Assembly: GCA_029580855.1 (NCBI GenBank)
Contig: JAKPQH010000137.1
Span: 62,001-126,000, forward strand
Direction of reading: 5' to 3'
DNA: 64,000 nucleotides
Source: a bacterium
GTDB lineage: Bacteria > Methylomirabilota > Methylomirabilia > Methylomirabilales > 2-02-FULL-66-22
Positions 35,032 to 43,741 of this stretch are shown here, in pieces. Numbering within the stretch: position 1 is the stretch's first letter; each line of letters begins with the position of its first letter. Below the pieces are notes generated by a model. The model was not told the origin of the DNA, searched no databases, and saw nothing but the letters and a program-made list of their open reading frames with translations. Made by a program: the position numbers and the translations under genes.

Positions 35032-36597
35032 ATGCGACGGAACACGAAAGCCAGCCTGGTTGTTGCCCTGCTCGTGCTCGGCATGCTTGCGGTGAATTCT
35101 CCCGCGCCCGCGGGGCAGGCGGTGGCCGCCGTCCCCCAGGGCGGCACGCTCAAGGTGGCCACCATCGGCGAGCCGCCGAACCTGGACGTCATGACCTTGC
35201 CCGCCGACCTCGTGACCATGATCGGTCAGCACATCTTCGAGCAGATGTTCGCGTTCGACGAGGCGTACGATGTCAAGCCCATGCTGGCGGAATCCTACAC
35301 CGTCAGCCCCGACGGCAAGACGTACACCATCAAGCTCCGAAAAGGCGTCAAGTTCCACAACGGCCAGGAGATGACCTCGACGGACGCGCTGGCGTCCATC
35401 AACCGGTGGGGTAAGGTCTCCAGCCGCGGCAAGATCGCCTTCAACTCGGTCGAGAGTGTCGCCGCCCCCGACGCGTCCACCGTGGTCATCAAGCTGAAGA
35501 CGCCGTTCGCCCCGCTGCTCTCGTTCCTGGCCTTCCAGAACACCGCGGCGGCCGTCATGCCCAAGGCGATCGTGGATAAGTTTGGCGACAAGGTCGTGAC
35601 CGAGTACGTGGGGACGGGCCCGTACCGGTTCGAGGACTGGCGGCCCGATTTTCGCATCCGGCTGACCCGTTACACCGAGTATGCGGCGCGGACGGACGCC
35701 CCCAGCGGCTTCGCGGGCAAGAAGACCGCCTATCTCGACGCTCTCGAGTTTTACCCCGTCACCGAGGCCGGGGCCCGCATCGCGGGCGTGGAGGCGGGCG
35801 ACTACCAGTACGCCTACACGGTGAGCAAGGAGGCGTACCCGCGGCTCTCCAAGAACGCCAATTTGATGACGCTGGTCATCAGCCCGGGGCAGTGGGGCTG
35901 GATCATCTTCAACAACAAGCAGGGCATTGCGGCGAACCAGGGCGTGCGGCAGGCCGCCCTCGCGGCGCTGAACATGGAGCCGATCCTCCGCGCGGCGTAC
36001 GGCCTCACCGATTTCTACCAGATGGAGCCGAGCTACTACCCCAAGGGCACGGCCTGGTACTCGACGGGCGGCGCCACGTACTACAACCAGAAGAACCCCG
36101 CACTCGCCAAGCAGCTGCTGGCCAAGGCCGGCTACAAGAACGAGCCGCTCCGCATCATCTGCACCAAGGAATACGAGTACATGTACAACATCGGCGTGAC
36201 CGCCGCGGCCCAGCTGAAGGAGGCGGGCTTGAACGTGGATCTCCAGGTCTTCGACTGGGCGACCGTCCTCGACCGCCGCGGAAAGCCCGACATGTACGAC
36301 GCCTTCGTCACGGGCCACGGCTTCGTCCCGGATCCGTCCCTCATCACCATCCTGAGCTCGCAGTACCCCGGGTGGTGGGACAGCCCCGAGAAGAACGCAC
36401 TCGTGGCGAAGCTCAACAGCACCACGCAGACCGCGGCCCGGAAGCAGGTCTGGGACAAGATGCAGGAGCTGATCTACACGCAGGTCCCGGCCATCCGGAT
36501 CGGTCAGGAGAAGCTCTTCGACGTCGCCACCGCCAAACTCGTGAACTACTGGCCGTCCGTCTGGCCGAACTTCTGGAACGTCGGGCTGGCCAAGTAG
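35032..36597 (+). CDS. Peptide-type ABC transporter substrate-binding protein
   Basis: 521 residues, SBP family 5. A Sec signal peptide (TKASLVVALLVLGMLAVNS, cleavage near AVAA) is followed by GGTLKVATIGEPPNLDVM. The family block is LRKGVKFHNGQEMTSTDALA. It resembles the binding protein at 10215 but uses Sec rather than Tat export. ATG 35032 follows AAGGAGGAGG. First gene of an operon with two permeases, a D-aminoacylase-like enzyme, cyanase and acyl-CoA synthetase subunits, so its ligand may be an N-acylated or D-amino-acid compound (inference). Confidence 0.93.
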   Translation: MRRNTKASLVVALLVLGMLAVNSPAPAGQAVAAVPQGGTLKVATIGEPPNLDVMTLPADLVTMIGQHIFEQMFAFDEAYDVKPMLAESYTVSPDGKTYTIKLRKGVKFHNGQEMTSTDALASINRWGKVSSRGKIAFNSVESVAAPDASTVVIKLKTPFAPLLSFLAFQNTAAAVMPKAIVDKFGDKVVTEYVGTGPYRFEDWRPDFRIRLTRYTEYAARTDAPSGFAGKKTAYLDALEFYPVTEAGARIAGVEAGDYQYAYTVSKEAYPRLSKNANLMTLVISPGQWGWIIFNNKQGIAANQGVRQAALAALNMEPILRAAYGLTDFYQMEPSYYPKGTAWYSTGGATYYNQKNPALAKQLLAKAGYKNEPLRIICTKEYEYMYNIGVTAAAQLKEAGLNVDLQVFDWATVLDRRGKPDMYDAFVTGHGFVPDPSLITILSSQYPGWWDSPEKNALVAKLNSTTQTAARKQVWDKMQELIYTQVPAIRIGQEKLFDVATAKLVNYWPSVWPNFWNVGLAK

Positions 36598-36634
36598 CCC
36601 GGCGCTTCCGAGAGCCGCGAAGCTGTCGAAGGCC

Positions 36635-37606
36635 ATGCTCGCGTACATCCTGCGACGGTTGATCCAGCTCGTGCTGGTCCTCGTGGTTGTCGGCGTCGTG
36701 GCGTTTCTGCTCATCCACCTGGCGCCGGGCGACCCCGCCGCGGTGATGCTGGGCTCCAACGCGACGCAGGACCAGGTGGACCGCCTGCGCGAGCAGCTGG
36801 CCCTCGACCGGCCGCTGCCGGTCCAGTTCGCCGCCTGGTCCTCCAGGGTCATCCGGGGCGATCTGGGCATCTCCCATTTTGCGCAGAAGCCGGTCTTGCA
36901 GGTCCTCGCCCAGCGGGCCGAGCCGACCCTCGTCCTGGCGGCCATGTCCATTCTCGTCGCCGTGATCATCGGCGTGCCGATCGGGATCGTCGCCGCCATC
37001 CGGCGGGGAACCATCGTGGACCAGGCCGCCCTGGCCCTGGCCTTGCTGGGGGCGTCCGTGCCCTCCTTCTGGCTGGGGCTCAGCCTGATCCTCTATTTTG
37101 CGGTCCGGCTCGGCTGGTTCCCGTCCTCGGGCATCGTGCCGCTGGCAAGCGGCGGGCTGGAGAGCCTGCGCTACTACGTGCTTCCCGCTCTGGCGCTGGG
37201 GTTCCCCAACTCGGCCCTCATCACACGCATCACCCGATCGAGCATGCTGGACGTGCTGCAGCAGGATTACGTCCGGACGGCGGCCAGCAAGGGCCTGTCG
37301 TCCCTGCGCGTCATCGTCCGGCACGCGTTGCGGAACGCCCTGGTGCCCATCATCACCGTGGTGGGACTCACCATCGCCTCCCTCATGGGGGGCGCCGTGG
37401 TGACCGAGACGGTGTTCAGCATCCCCGGCGTCGGCCGGCTGGTGGTCCAGTCGGTCCTCCGGCGCGACTATCCGGTGATCCAGGCGGCCATCTTGCTGGT
37501 CGCCGCCATCTACGTCGTGGTGAACCTGGTCGTGGACCTGATCTACGCCTGGGTGGATCCGCGCATCCGCTACCTGGAAGAGAAGATGCAGGTCAAACCG
37601 GCATGA
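36635..37606 (+). CDS. ABC transporter permease, DppB family
   Basis: 323 residues. N-terminal helix LAYILRRLIQLVLVLVVVGV, then LAPGDPAAVMLGSNATQDQV, the DppB hallmark. EAA loop RTAASKGLSSLRVIVRHALRN; C-terminus IPGVGRLVVQSVLRRDYPVI and WVDPRI. It starts 38 bases after the binding-protein stop and overlaps the next permease by the ATGA junction at 37603-37606, so translation is coupled. Confidence 0.93.
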   Translation: MLAYILRRLIQLVLVLVVVGVVAFLLIHLAPGDPAAVMLGSNATQDQVDRLREQLALDRPLPVQFAAWSSRVIRGDLGISHFAQKPVLQVLAQRAEPTLVLAAMSILVAVIIGVPIGIVAAIRRGTIVDQAALALALLGASVPSFWLGLSLILYFAVRLGWFPSSGIVPLASGGLESLRYYVLPALALGFPNSALITRITRSSMLDVLQQDYVRTAASKGLSSLRVIVRHALRNALVPIITVVGLTIASLMGGAVVTETVFSIPGVGRLVVQSVLRRDYPVIQAAILLVAAIYVVVNLVVDLIYAWVDPRIRYLEEKMQVKPA

Positions 37607-38511
37607 GCGCCGACACGCCGACTCCCAAGGATCCGCCCGGACCGCGCGGTCAGGGGAACCCGGGCCGCGGCGGGCGGCGCTCGCGCCTCTCCCGCCTCGT
37701 GCGGAAGGGGCGCCTGATCATCCTCGGGGCGGTCCTCACCATCGTTCCCCTCCTGACGGGCGTCCTGGCGCCGTGGGTCGCGCCGGATTCCCCGGCGCGG
37801 CTCGACCCCATGCGGCGCCTCTCGGCGCCGAGCGCCGAGCACGTCTTCGGCACCGATGAGCTCGGCCGCGACCTGCTCACACAGGTCATCTACGGCGGGC
37901 GCCTCTCGCTCCTCGTGGGCTCGCTGGTCGTCGCGATCGCGACGGTTCTGGGAACGGCGTTCGGCTTGTCGGCGGGCTATCTGCGGAACCTGGACGCGCT
38001 GCTGATGCGCACCATGGACGGCCTCCTGGCGTTGCCGGACCTCCTCCTCGCCATCGCCCTCATGGCCGCGCTGGGCCCCAACGTGGCCAACGTGATTCTG
38101 GCGCTGGGGATGGTGTACACGCCGCGGATCGCCCGCCTCGTGCGGGGATCCGTCCTGGTCGTCCGGGAGATGGAATACGTCCAGTCCGCGCGGGCGCTGG
38201 GGGCCGCGGCGCCGCGGACGATGTTCCGGCACGTGTTGCCCAGCAGTCTCTCGCCGCTTATCGTCCAGGCCACCTTCGTGTTCGCGTTCTCGATCCTGGG
38301 CGAGGCGGCGCTCAGCTTCCTGGGGGTCGGCGTGCCGCCGTACATCCCGAGCTGGGGCAACATCCTGGCGGGCGGCCGCCAGTTCATGGTCGAGGCGCCG
38401 TGGGTGACCATGTTCCCCGGTTTGGCGATCGTGGTGACCGTCCTGGGGATCAATCTGCTGGGCGACGGCTTGCGCGATATCCTGGACCCCCGCCTGCGGC
38501 GGCTGGTGTAG
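37603..38511 (+). CDS. ABC transporter permease, DppC family
   Basis: 302 residues. A polar N-terminus of about 35 residues precedes the first helix (LIILGAVLTIVPLLTGVLAP). HVFGTDELGRDLLTQVIYG is the DppC block; EAA loop SARALGAAAPRTMFRHVLPS; C-terminus GINLLGDGLRDILDPRL. ATG overlaps the DppB stop by four bases. As with the other importer, no ATPase gene accompanies it. A strong hairpin follows its stop (38515-38547). Confidence 0.93.
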   Translation: MSADTPTPKDPPGPRGQGNPGRGGRRSRLSRLVRKGRLIILGAVLTIVPLLTGVLAPWVAPDSPARLDPMRRLSAPSAEHVFGTDELGRDLLTQVIYGGRLSLLVGSLVVAIATVLGTAFGLSAGYLRNLDALLMRTMDGLLALPDLLLAIALMAALGPNVANVILALGMVYTPRIARLVRGSVLVVREMEYVQSARALGAAAPRTMFRHVLPSSLSPLIVQATFVFAFSILGEAALSFLGVGVPPYIPSWGNILAGGRQFMVEAPWVTMFPGLAIVVTVLGINLLGDGLRDILDPRLRRLV

Positions 38512-38514
38512 CCC

Positions 38515-38547
38515 GCCGGATTCGCGACGACGCGTCGCGAATCCGGC
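38515..38547 (+). terminator. 13-bp perfect hairpin after the permease gene
   Basis: gccggattcgcga (38515-38527), loop cgacgcg, tcgcgaatccggc (38535-38547). It begins three bases after the permease stop. There is no T run, so it may slow or protect transcript ends rather than end transcription; downstream genes lack a clear promoter of their own. A direct-repeat string (ggtcattggaaattggtcattg split as ggtcattg twice) follows at 38594-38615. Confidence 0.5.
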
Positions 38548-38637
38548 GAGAACGACCAAAGAACGCGGAGCAGCGTGTGCCCCTGCCGCGATCGGTCATT
38601 GGAAATTGGTCATTGAAACCATCTTGAGGTGCGGTGC

Positions 38638-40242
38638 ATGGACTTCGACCTGATCATCGCCAACGGCGCGCTGGTAGATGGAACGGGGCAGCCCCCGCGT
38701 CCGGCGGATGTCGGGATCAGCGGCGGGCGGATCGCCGCCATCGCCGACCTCACGTCGGCCGCGGCCGCCGCACGGCTGGACGCCTCGGGGTGCGTCGTCA
38801 GTCCGGGCTTCATCGACATCCACAATCACTCCGACATCGCGCTCCTCGCCGACGGGCGGGCGGAGAGCATGATCCGTCAAGGCGTCACCACCCAGGTGAC
38901 CGGCAACTGCGGCCTGACGGCGGCGCCGGTCCACGACGGCGTCCGCACGGACCTCGTGCGCACGCTGGCCGGTCTGGAGTACGGGCAACCCTGGCCCTGG
39001 AACAGCTTCGGCCAGTTCCTGCAGGCGCTGCGCGCGGCGCCGAAAGCGACGCACGTGGCCCCGCTGGTCGGGCACGGCGCCATCCGCGCGTGTGCCATGG
39101 GCTTCGCCGATCGCGCGCCCACCCGAGGCGAACAGGACGTCATGCGGCGCCTGGCCGTCGAGGCCATGGAGGCGGGCGCCTTCGGTATGTCGTCGGGTCT
39201 GGTCTATCCGCCGGGGCTCTACTGCGCAACCGACGAGCTGGTGGACCTGTGCCGCGTCGTGGCGCGGCACGATGGCATCTACGCTTCCCACGTTCGCGGC
39301 GAGGCGAACCCGGTGGTGGAGTCGGTGCGGGAGGCGCTGCGGATCGCGCGCGAGGCGGACGTGCCGGTGGAGATCTCGCACCACAAGGCGGCGGGACGCG
39401 AAAACTGGGGCAAGGTGCGGACCACTTATGCCATGATTGCAGAGGCGGCCCGGACCCGGGACGTGACCTACGATATCTACCCGTACACCGCGGGCAGCGC
39501 CGCTCTCAGCCAGCTCGTGCCGCCTTGGGCCCACGCGGGGGGAGCCGAAGCGATGCTGGCCCGCCTGCGCGATCCCGGGGTCCGGCCGAAGATCCACCAC
39601 GACGTGATCCACGGGACGCCGGAGTGGAACAACTTCTTTGTCATCGACTGGCGGGACATCCGGTTGGCCTACATCCACACCGAACCCCACCGATGGATGA
39701 CGGGGCTCTCGGTGCATGCGGCGGCCGAGAAGCTCGGCCGCGAGCCGGTGGATCTCGCCCTGGATCTCATCGTCGAGGATGGGAACCGGACGACCATGGT
39801 GAACTTCGTCATGGCCGAGGAGGACGTGAACTTCCTCTTGCCCAAGCCGGAATCCATCATCGGCTCCGACGGTTGGTCCATCAGTCCGGGCGGCCCGACG
39901 GCGGAAGGCCGGCCGCACCCGCGTTCGTACGGCGCCTTCGCGCGCGTCCTGGGGAAGTACGTCCGCGAGGATCGCCTCCTGTCCCTGGAGCAAGCCGTCC
40001 ACAAGATGACGGGGAAACCGGCACGGAAGCTCCGGCTGGCCCGCCGGGGCGAGCTGCGGGAAGGCTTTTTCGCCGACGTGGTGGTCTTCGATCCGGCCGC
40101 GATCCGGGACCGCGCGACGTTCGAGAATCCGCATCAGTTTGCCGAGGGCGTCCGCTGGGTCATCGTGGACGGCCACATCGCGCTGGATCGCGGCCTCCTG
40201 TCCGACCGACTCGTCGGCCAGGTGCTGACGCCCGCGCCGTAA
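38638..40242 (+). CDS. N-acyl-D-amino-acid deacylase (D-aminoacylase) family
   Basis: 534 residues of the amidohydrolase superfamily. Metal and active-site blocks: GFIDIHNHSDIALLAD, GNCGLTAAP, SSGLVYPPGLYC, YASHVRGEANP, VEISHHKAAGREN, and IGSDGWSISPGG with the conserved Asp. Members remove the acyl group from N-acyl-D-amino acids; related ones act on dihydropyrimidines or hydantoins, so the acyl or carbamoyl nature of the substrate is open. No signal peptide. ATG 38638 follows GAGGT at seven bases. Lies between the importer and cyanase. Confidence 0.9.
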   Translation: MDFDLIIANGALVDGTGQPPRPADVGISGGRIAAIADLTSAAAAARLDASGCVVSPGFIDIHNHSDIALLADGRAESMIRQGVTTQVTGNCGLTAAPVHDGVRTDLVRTLAGLEYGQPWPWNSFGQFLQALRAAPKATHVAPLVGHGAIRACAMGFADRAPTRGEQDVMRRLAVEAMEAGAFGMSSGLVYPPGLYCATDELVDLCRVVARHDGIYASHVRGEANPVVESVREALRIAREADVPVEISHHKAAGRENWGKVRTTYAMIAEAARTRDVTYDIYPYTAGSAALSQLVPPWAHAGGAEAMLARLRDPGVRPKIHHDVIHGTPEWNNFFVIDWRDIRLAYIHTEPHRWMTGLSVHAAAEKLGREPVDLALDLIVEDGNRTTMVNFVMAEEDVNFLLPKPESIIGSDGWSISPGGPTAEGRPHPRSYGAFARVLGKYVREDRLLSLEQAVHKMTGKPARKLRLARRGELREGFFADVVVFDPAAIRDRATFENPHQFAEGVRWVIVDGHIALDRGLLSDRLVGQVLTPAP

Positions 40243-40314
40243 CCGCGGATCGGCCACGGCTCCGTGCGTCATTGCCGAATCCAACCCGCCGTAACCCCAA
40301 AGGAGGGAACAGCC

Positions 40315-40926
40315 ATGGAACGTATCCCCATCAACCCGGGTCGCGTGGACTGGTCCGGAGAAAACCCCGGCATGTACCTCAAGGAAGCCCCGGACGGACC
40401 GTTCGTGACGTTGATCAGCTTTTTCCGGGTGGTGCTGTCGCCGCACGGCCGAGGCCACGCGGCGTTTCTCCTTCTGGACCCGTACGGGGACGGCACGGCC
40501 GCCGGCAAGCCCAACCTGTGCATCACGGACAACGAACCGCTGGCGCGGTATCTGCAGAACGACTTCGTCCCCCACTTCGGCGCGTTCCGGGACGCCCGCG
40601 GACTGGCGGGATGCCGGTTCGAGACGGGGTCGCAGTTCGCCGCATCCGGGGACGCGCGCACGACCTATACCGAGCGCTTCCGCGGCTCGAGCGGAGAGGT
40701 CGTCCTGACCTGGGAGCCGTTGACGGAGGCGTTCATGGTGGAGCTGCCCAAGGAAAAATCCGCCACCGGACGGCACGAGATGTTCTCGCTGTTCGTCACC
40801 GCCGGGGGCGCCCGGGCGACCATCGACGGCAAGGGTGTGGCGGGCCGTCCCGTGCCCCGCGACATGGTCGGCAAGCAGACCAGCACGGCGTTCCTGGCTT
40901 TCTCGGAAACGTGGGTCCGCCGGTAA
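40315..40926 (+). CDS. Unknown 203-residue protein in the cyanase operon
   Basis: ATG 40315 has a near-perfect AAAGGAGGGAA site. The protein starts MERIPINPGRVDWSGENPG and is rich in beta strands (FVTLISFFRVVLSPHGRGH, AAFLLLDPYGDG, EVVLTWEPL, HEMFSLFVTAGGARATIDG). One or two Cys (LCITDNEP, GCRFETG) and several His are present but no known catalytic signature. No signal peptide or helix span. The all-beta pattern and its place between the deacylase and cyanase suggest a small cytoplasmic barrel involved in the same pathway; this is inference. Confidence 0.75.
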   Translation: MERIPINPGRVDWSGENPGMYLKEAPDGPFVTLISFFRVVLSPHGRGHAAFLLLDPYGDGTAAGKPNLCITDNEPLARYLQNDFVPHFGAFRDARGLAGCRFETGSQFAASGDARTTYTERFRGSSGEVVLTWEPLTEAFMVELPKEKSATGRHEMFSLFVTAGGARATIDGKGVAGRPVPRDMVGKQTSTAFLAFSETWVRR

Positions 40927-40970
40927 CCGATTCGGGCGGGTCCGCACACGTGCGACGGAAAGGAGACGGA

Positions 40971-41411
40971 ATGGACGCGAAGAAGATGTCGGAGACGATC
41001 AAGACGAAGAGGCTCGCCAAGAAGGTGACGCTCGCCGAGGTCGCCAAGGCCGTGGGGAAAAGCCCGACGTACGTGGCCGCGGCGCTGACCGGCAATCACC
41101 GCCTGACCGTCGACGAGGCGAAGAAAACGGGGGAGCTGCTCGAACTGGACGCAGAGACCGTCGGCGCGCTCACCAGGTTCCCGGTCCGGACGGATTTCCC
41201 CATCACGACCGACCCGTTCAAGTACCGGCTCCTGGAGATCATCGGCGTCTACGGCGACGCTCTGCGCGAGATGGCCAACGAGATGTTCGGCGACGGCATC
41301 ATGAGCGCCATCGACTTCACCGTCGATATGGAGAAAGTGACCGGCGACCACGGCGAGGATCGCTGCAAGATCACGCTGAACGGGAAGTGGCTGGAGTACA
41401 AGCGCTTTTGA
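40971..41411 (+). CDS. cynS: Cyanate hydratase (cyanase)
   Basis: 146 residues. Converts cyanate and bicarbonate to carbamate and CO2, the carbamate then giving ammonia. An N-terminal helix-turn-helix-like domain (KKVTLAEVAKAVGKSPTYV) is followed by the catalytic dimer domain: R86 and E89 in YRLLEIIGVYGDALRE and S112 in GDGIMSAIDF, at the spacing of R96/E99/S122 in the E. coli enzyme. ATG 40971 follows AAAGGAGACGG. No cyanate transporter or carbonic anhydrase gene is adjacent, unlike the classic cyn operon; here it sits inside an amide-catabolism operon, so cyanate is probably formed within the cell. Confidence 0.93.
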   Translation: MDAKKMSETIKTKRLAKKVTLAEVAKAVGKSPTYVAAALTGNHRLTVDEAKKTGELLELDAETVGALTRFPVRTDFPITTDPFKYRLLEIIGVYGDALREMANEMFGDGIMSAIDFTVDMEKVTGDHGEDRCKITLNGKWLEYKRF

Positions 41412-41428
41412 CGAGCCGAGGAGCGGAC

Positions 41429-42106
41429 ATGACAGCGCTGGAGGAGGCCATCGCCGAGGGGCAGGCGTCCCTGACCGAGCACGCCGCGAAACGGTTTCTG
41501 GCGGGCTACGGCATCCCGATCCCCCGGGAAGCGCTCGTCTCCGGTGCGGAGGCGGCCGCGGACGCCGCCGCCCGCATCGGTTTTCCGGTGGTCGTGAAAG
41601 CCTCGGGGGCGCGCTTGCAGCACAAGACCGAGGTGGGGGGCATCGCGCTGCACCTGCGGAGCGCGGAGGAGGTTCTCCGGGAGAGCCGCCGCCTGGCGGC
41701 GCTCCCCGGGTGCGAGGGTTTGCTCGTCGCGGAGATGGTGCGGGGGGATCGCGAGCTGGCCTGCGGGCTGACCCGCGACCCGCAGTTCGGACCGTGCGTG
41801 ATGGTCGGCGTGGGGGGGGTCCTCACCGAGGCGCTGGCGGACGCGGTATTTCGTGTGGCTCCGCTCACCCCGCCGGACGCCCAGGAGATGCTCCGGGAGA
41901 TCCGTGCGGCAAAACTCCTCGGGCCTTTTCGCGGAGAGGCCGCCGCGGACCGCGAGGCGCTGGCCGCCATCCTGATCGCGCTGGGCGAGATCGGCCTGCG
42001 CCACCCCGAGATTCGCGAGATCGACCTGAACCCCGTCAAGATCCGGCCGGACGGCGCCCCCGTCGCCGTGGACGCGCTCATCGGCCTCGCACCGCGGTGC
42101 GGGTGA
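41429..42106 (+). CDS. ADP-forming acyl-CoA synthetase, beta (ATP-grasp) subunit
   Basis: 225 residues of the ATP-grasp type (LTEHAAKRFLAGYGIPIPRE, GFPVVVKASGARLQHKTEVG, EGLLVAEMVRGDRELACGL, GVGGVLTEALAD, EIDLNPVKI). Together with the alpha subunit gene that follows it forms an acetate-CoA-ligase (ADP-forming) type enzyme that makes ATP from acyl-CoA, or works in reverse. ATG 41429 lies 18 bases after the cyanase stop with GAGGAGCGG upstream. Separate beta and alpha genes are the archaeal-type arrangement, in contrast to the fused form common in bacteria. Confidence 0.9.
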   Translation: MTALEEAIAEGQASLTEHAAKRFLAGYGIPIPREALVSGAEAAADAAARIGFPVVVKASGARLQHKTEVGGIALHLRSAEEVLRESRRLAALPGCEGLLVAEMVRGDRELACGLTRDPQFGPCVMVGVGGVLTEALADAVFRVAPLTPPDAQEMLREIRAAKLLGPFRGEAAADREALAAILIALGEIGLRHPEIREIDLNPVKIRPDGAPVAVDALIGLAPRCG

Positions 42107-42146
42107 CGGCGCGTTGGAGAACCGTGACCGTTCGAGGAGGCTCGAG

Positions 42147-43550
42147 ATGGTCGACACCCAGGGCGGCCTGACCCCGTTCTTCGAGCCGAGGAGCGTGGCG
42201 ATCGTCGGGGCGTCCGCCGTGCCGGGGAAGGCCGGCCATGAATTGATCCGGAACATCCAGGCCAACGGCTATCCCGGACGCCTCCACCCCGTGAATCCGA
42301 AGGGCGGGGAAATTCTCGGCCTTCCCGTCTCGGCGTCCATCGCGGGCCTCCCCGACGGGGTGGACCTGGCGCTGGTGGTCCTGCCGGCCGAGGGCACGCC
42401 GGCGGCCGTTCGCCAATGCGCGGCCAGGGGCATCCGTCACATCGTCCTCATGGCCGGCGGCTTTGCGGAGGTCGACGACGCGGGAACACGCATCCAGCAC
42501 GAACTGATCGAGATCGTGCGCGAGACCGGGGTGCGCCTCATGGGCCCTAACATCTCGGGCCATACCTCGACGCCGGCTGCGTTCACCTCGGCCTTCTTCC
42601 CGCTGGGGAGGATCCGGCGCGGGACGGTGTCCATCGTGGCGCAAACCGGAAACTTCGCCACGCACACGATGAAGTACATCCTGAGCGCGGAGCACTACGG
42701 CGTTTGCCGGGTGATCGGTCTCGGAAACAAAGTGGACATCGACGAGACCGATGCGCTGGAGTACCTGGCGGACGACCCCGAGACGGCCGCCATCCTGCTC
42801 TACCTGGAGAGCTTCAAGCGGCCGGCGCGGTTTCTCGAGGTCGCCCGCGCCGTGACCAGACGAAAGCCCGTCGTGGCCTTGAAGAGCGGCGCCACCGAGG
42901 CGGGCCGGCAGGCGGCCGTCGCCCACACCGCGGCCCTGGCTTCCGAGGACCGCGTGGTGGACGGCCTGTTGCGCCAGGCGGGGATCGTGCGGGTCGCCGA
43001 CTATACGCACCTCCTCATCGCCCTGAAGGCGTTGTCCATGCTCCCGCTGCCGGCCGGCAATCGCCTGAGCTTCCTGGCGCCCTCGGGCGCCCTGCTCGTC
43101 GTCCTGTCCGACCTGTGCGTGCGACTCGGGCTGGAGGTCCCGCCGCTCCTCCCCGAGAACGTGCGGCGCTTGCAGGACATCAGCCCGCCGTACATCCGGA
43201 TGCGGAACCCCGTGGACATCTGGGCCGCCGCCACGGTCCGCGGCGTCGAGTTCGGCTACCGGGAAGGTACGGAGGCCGTCCTCCGCGATCCCAACATCGA
43301 CGCCGTCGTTCCCGTGTTGATGCTGACCAAAGAGATCGGGGTGCCGTCGTTCGATTTCCTTCTCGACCTTCGCGCCCGGTATCCTCAGAAGCCGATCCTC
43401 GTCGGCTTCAGCGGAGACAAGGACTGCATGGAGCAGTGCAAGGCGTACCTCGAGCCGCGGGGCATGCCGACCTTCTCCGAGATCGAGTATCCCTTTATCG
43501 CGCTGTCCATCCTGGTCCGCTGCGCTCGAGCCATGGCCCGAGCGCGCTGA
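42147..43550 (+). CDS. ADP-forming acyl-CoA synthetase, alpha (CoA-binding) subunit
   Basis: 467 residues. N-terminal CoA-binding Rossmann domain (FFEPRSVAIVGASAVPGKAG, GYPGRLHPVNPKGGEILG), a succinyl-CoA-ligase-like middle (VSIVAQTGNFATHTMKYI, GLGNKVDIDETDALEYLADD) and the loop with the phospho-His in KSGATEAGRQAAVAHTAALA. The C-terminal domain (about 300-467) is complete. ATG 42147 follows GAGGAGG at good distance. Last gene of the operon; the next gene has its own promoter at 43640. Confidence 0.9.
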   Translation: MVDTQGGLTPFFEPRSVAIVGASAVPGKAGHELIRNIQANGYPGRLHPVNPKGGEILGLPVSASIAGLPDGVDLALVVLPAEGTPAAVRQCAARGIRHIVLMAGGFAEVDDAGTRIQHELIEIVRETGVRLMGPNISGHTSTPAAFTSAFFPLGRIRRGTVSIVAQTGNFATHTMKYILSAEHYGVCRVIGLGNKVDIDETDALEYLADDPETAAILLYLESFKRPARFLEVARAVTRRKPVVALKSGATEAGRQAAVAHTAALASEDRVVDGLLRQAGIVRVADYTHLLIALKALSMLPLPAGNRLSFLAPSGALLVVLSDLCVRLGLEVPPLLPENVRRLQDISPPYIRMRNPVDIWAAATVRGVEFGYREGTEAVLRDPNIDAVVPVLMLTKEIGVPSFDFLLDLRARYPQKPILVGFSGDKDCMEQCKAYLEPRGMPTFSEIEYPFIALSILVRCARAMARAR

Positions 43551-43639
43551 TCCGCCTGGCGTCACCCGCGGCCGTCGCGTCCGACGACCGACGTTGCCTC
43601 GACAACCGGACGATAGCCGCCGGTCTCGGTGTCATGTTC

Positions 43640-43667
43640 TTGCCTGGCTGGAGAACCCGCGTATAAT
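43640..43667 (+). promoter_or_regulatory. Promoter of the NHL-repeat gene
   Basis: TTGCCT (43640-43645), 16-base spacer, perfect TATAAT (43662-43667). Confidence 0.65.
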
Positions 43668-43741
43668 GCGTTACCGCGGTCCGCTGCCGAGGCGGCGGCG
43701 ACGGCTTTTATTTCCCGCATGACGACAGGAGGCACACGGCG

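Noticed and set aside
38634-40970. Alternative plus-strand frame running across the deacylase and unknown protein genes into cyanase
   Set aside because: Only its last part, from 40971, is protein-like (cyanase). The rest is a shadow of the deacylase frame.
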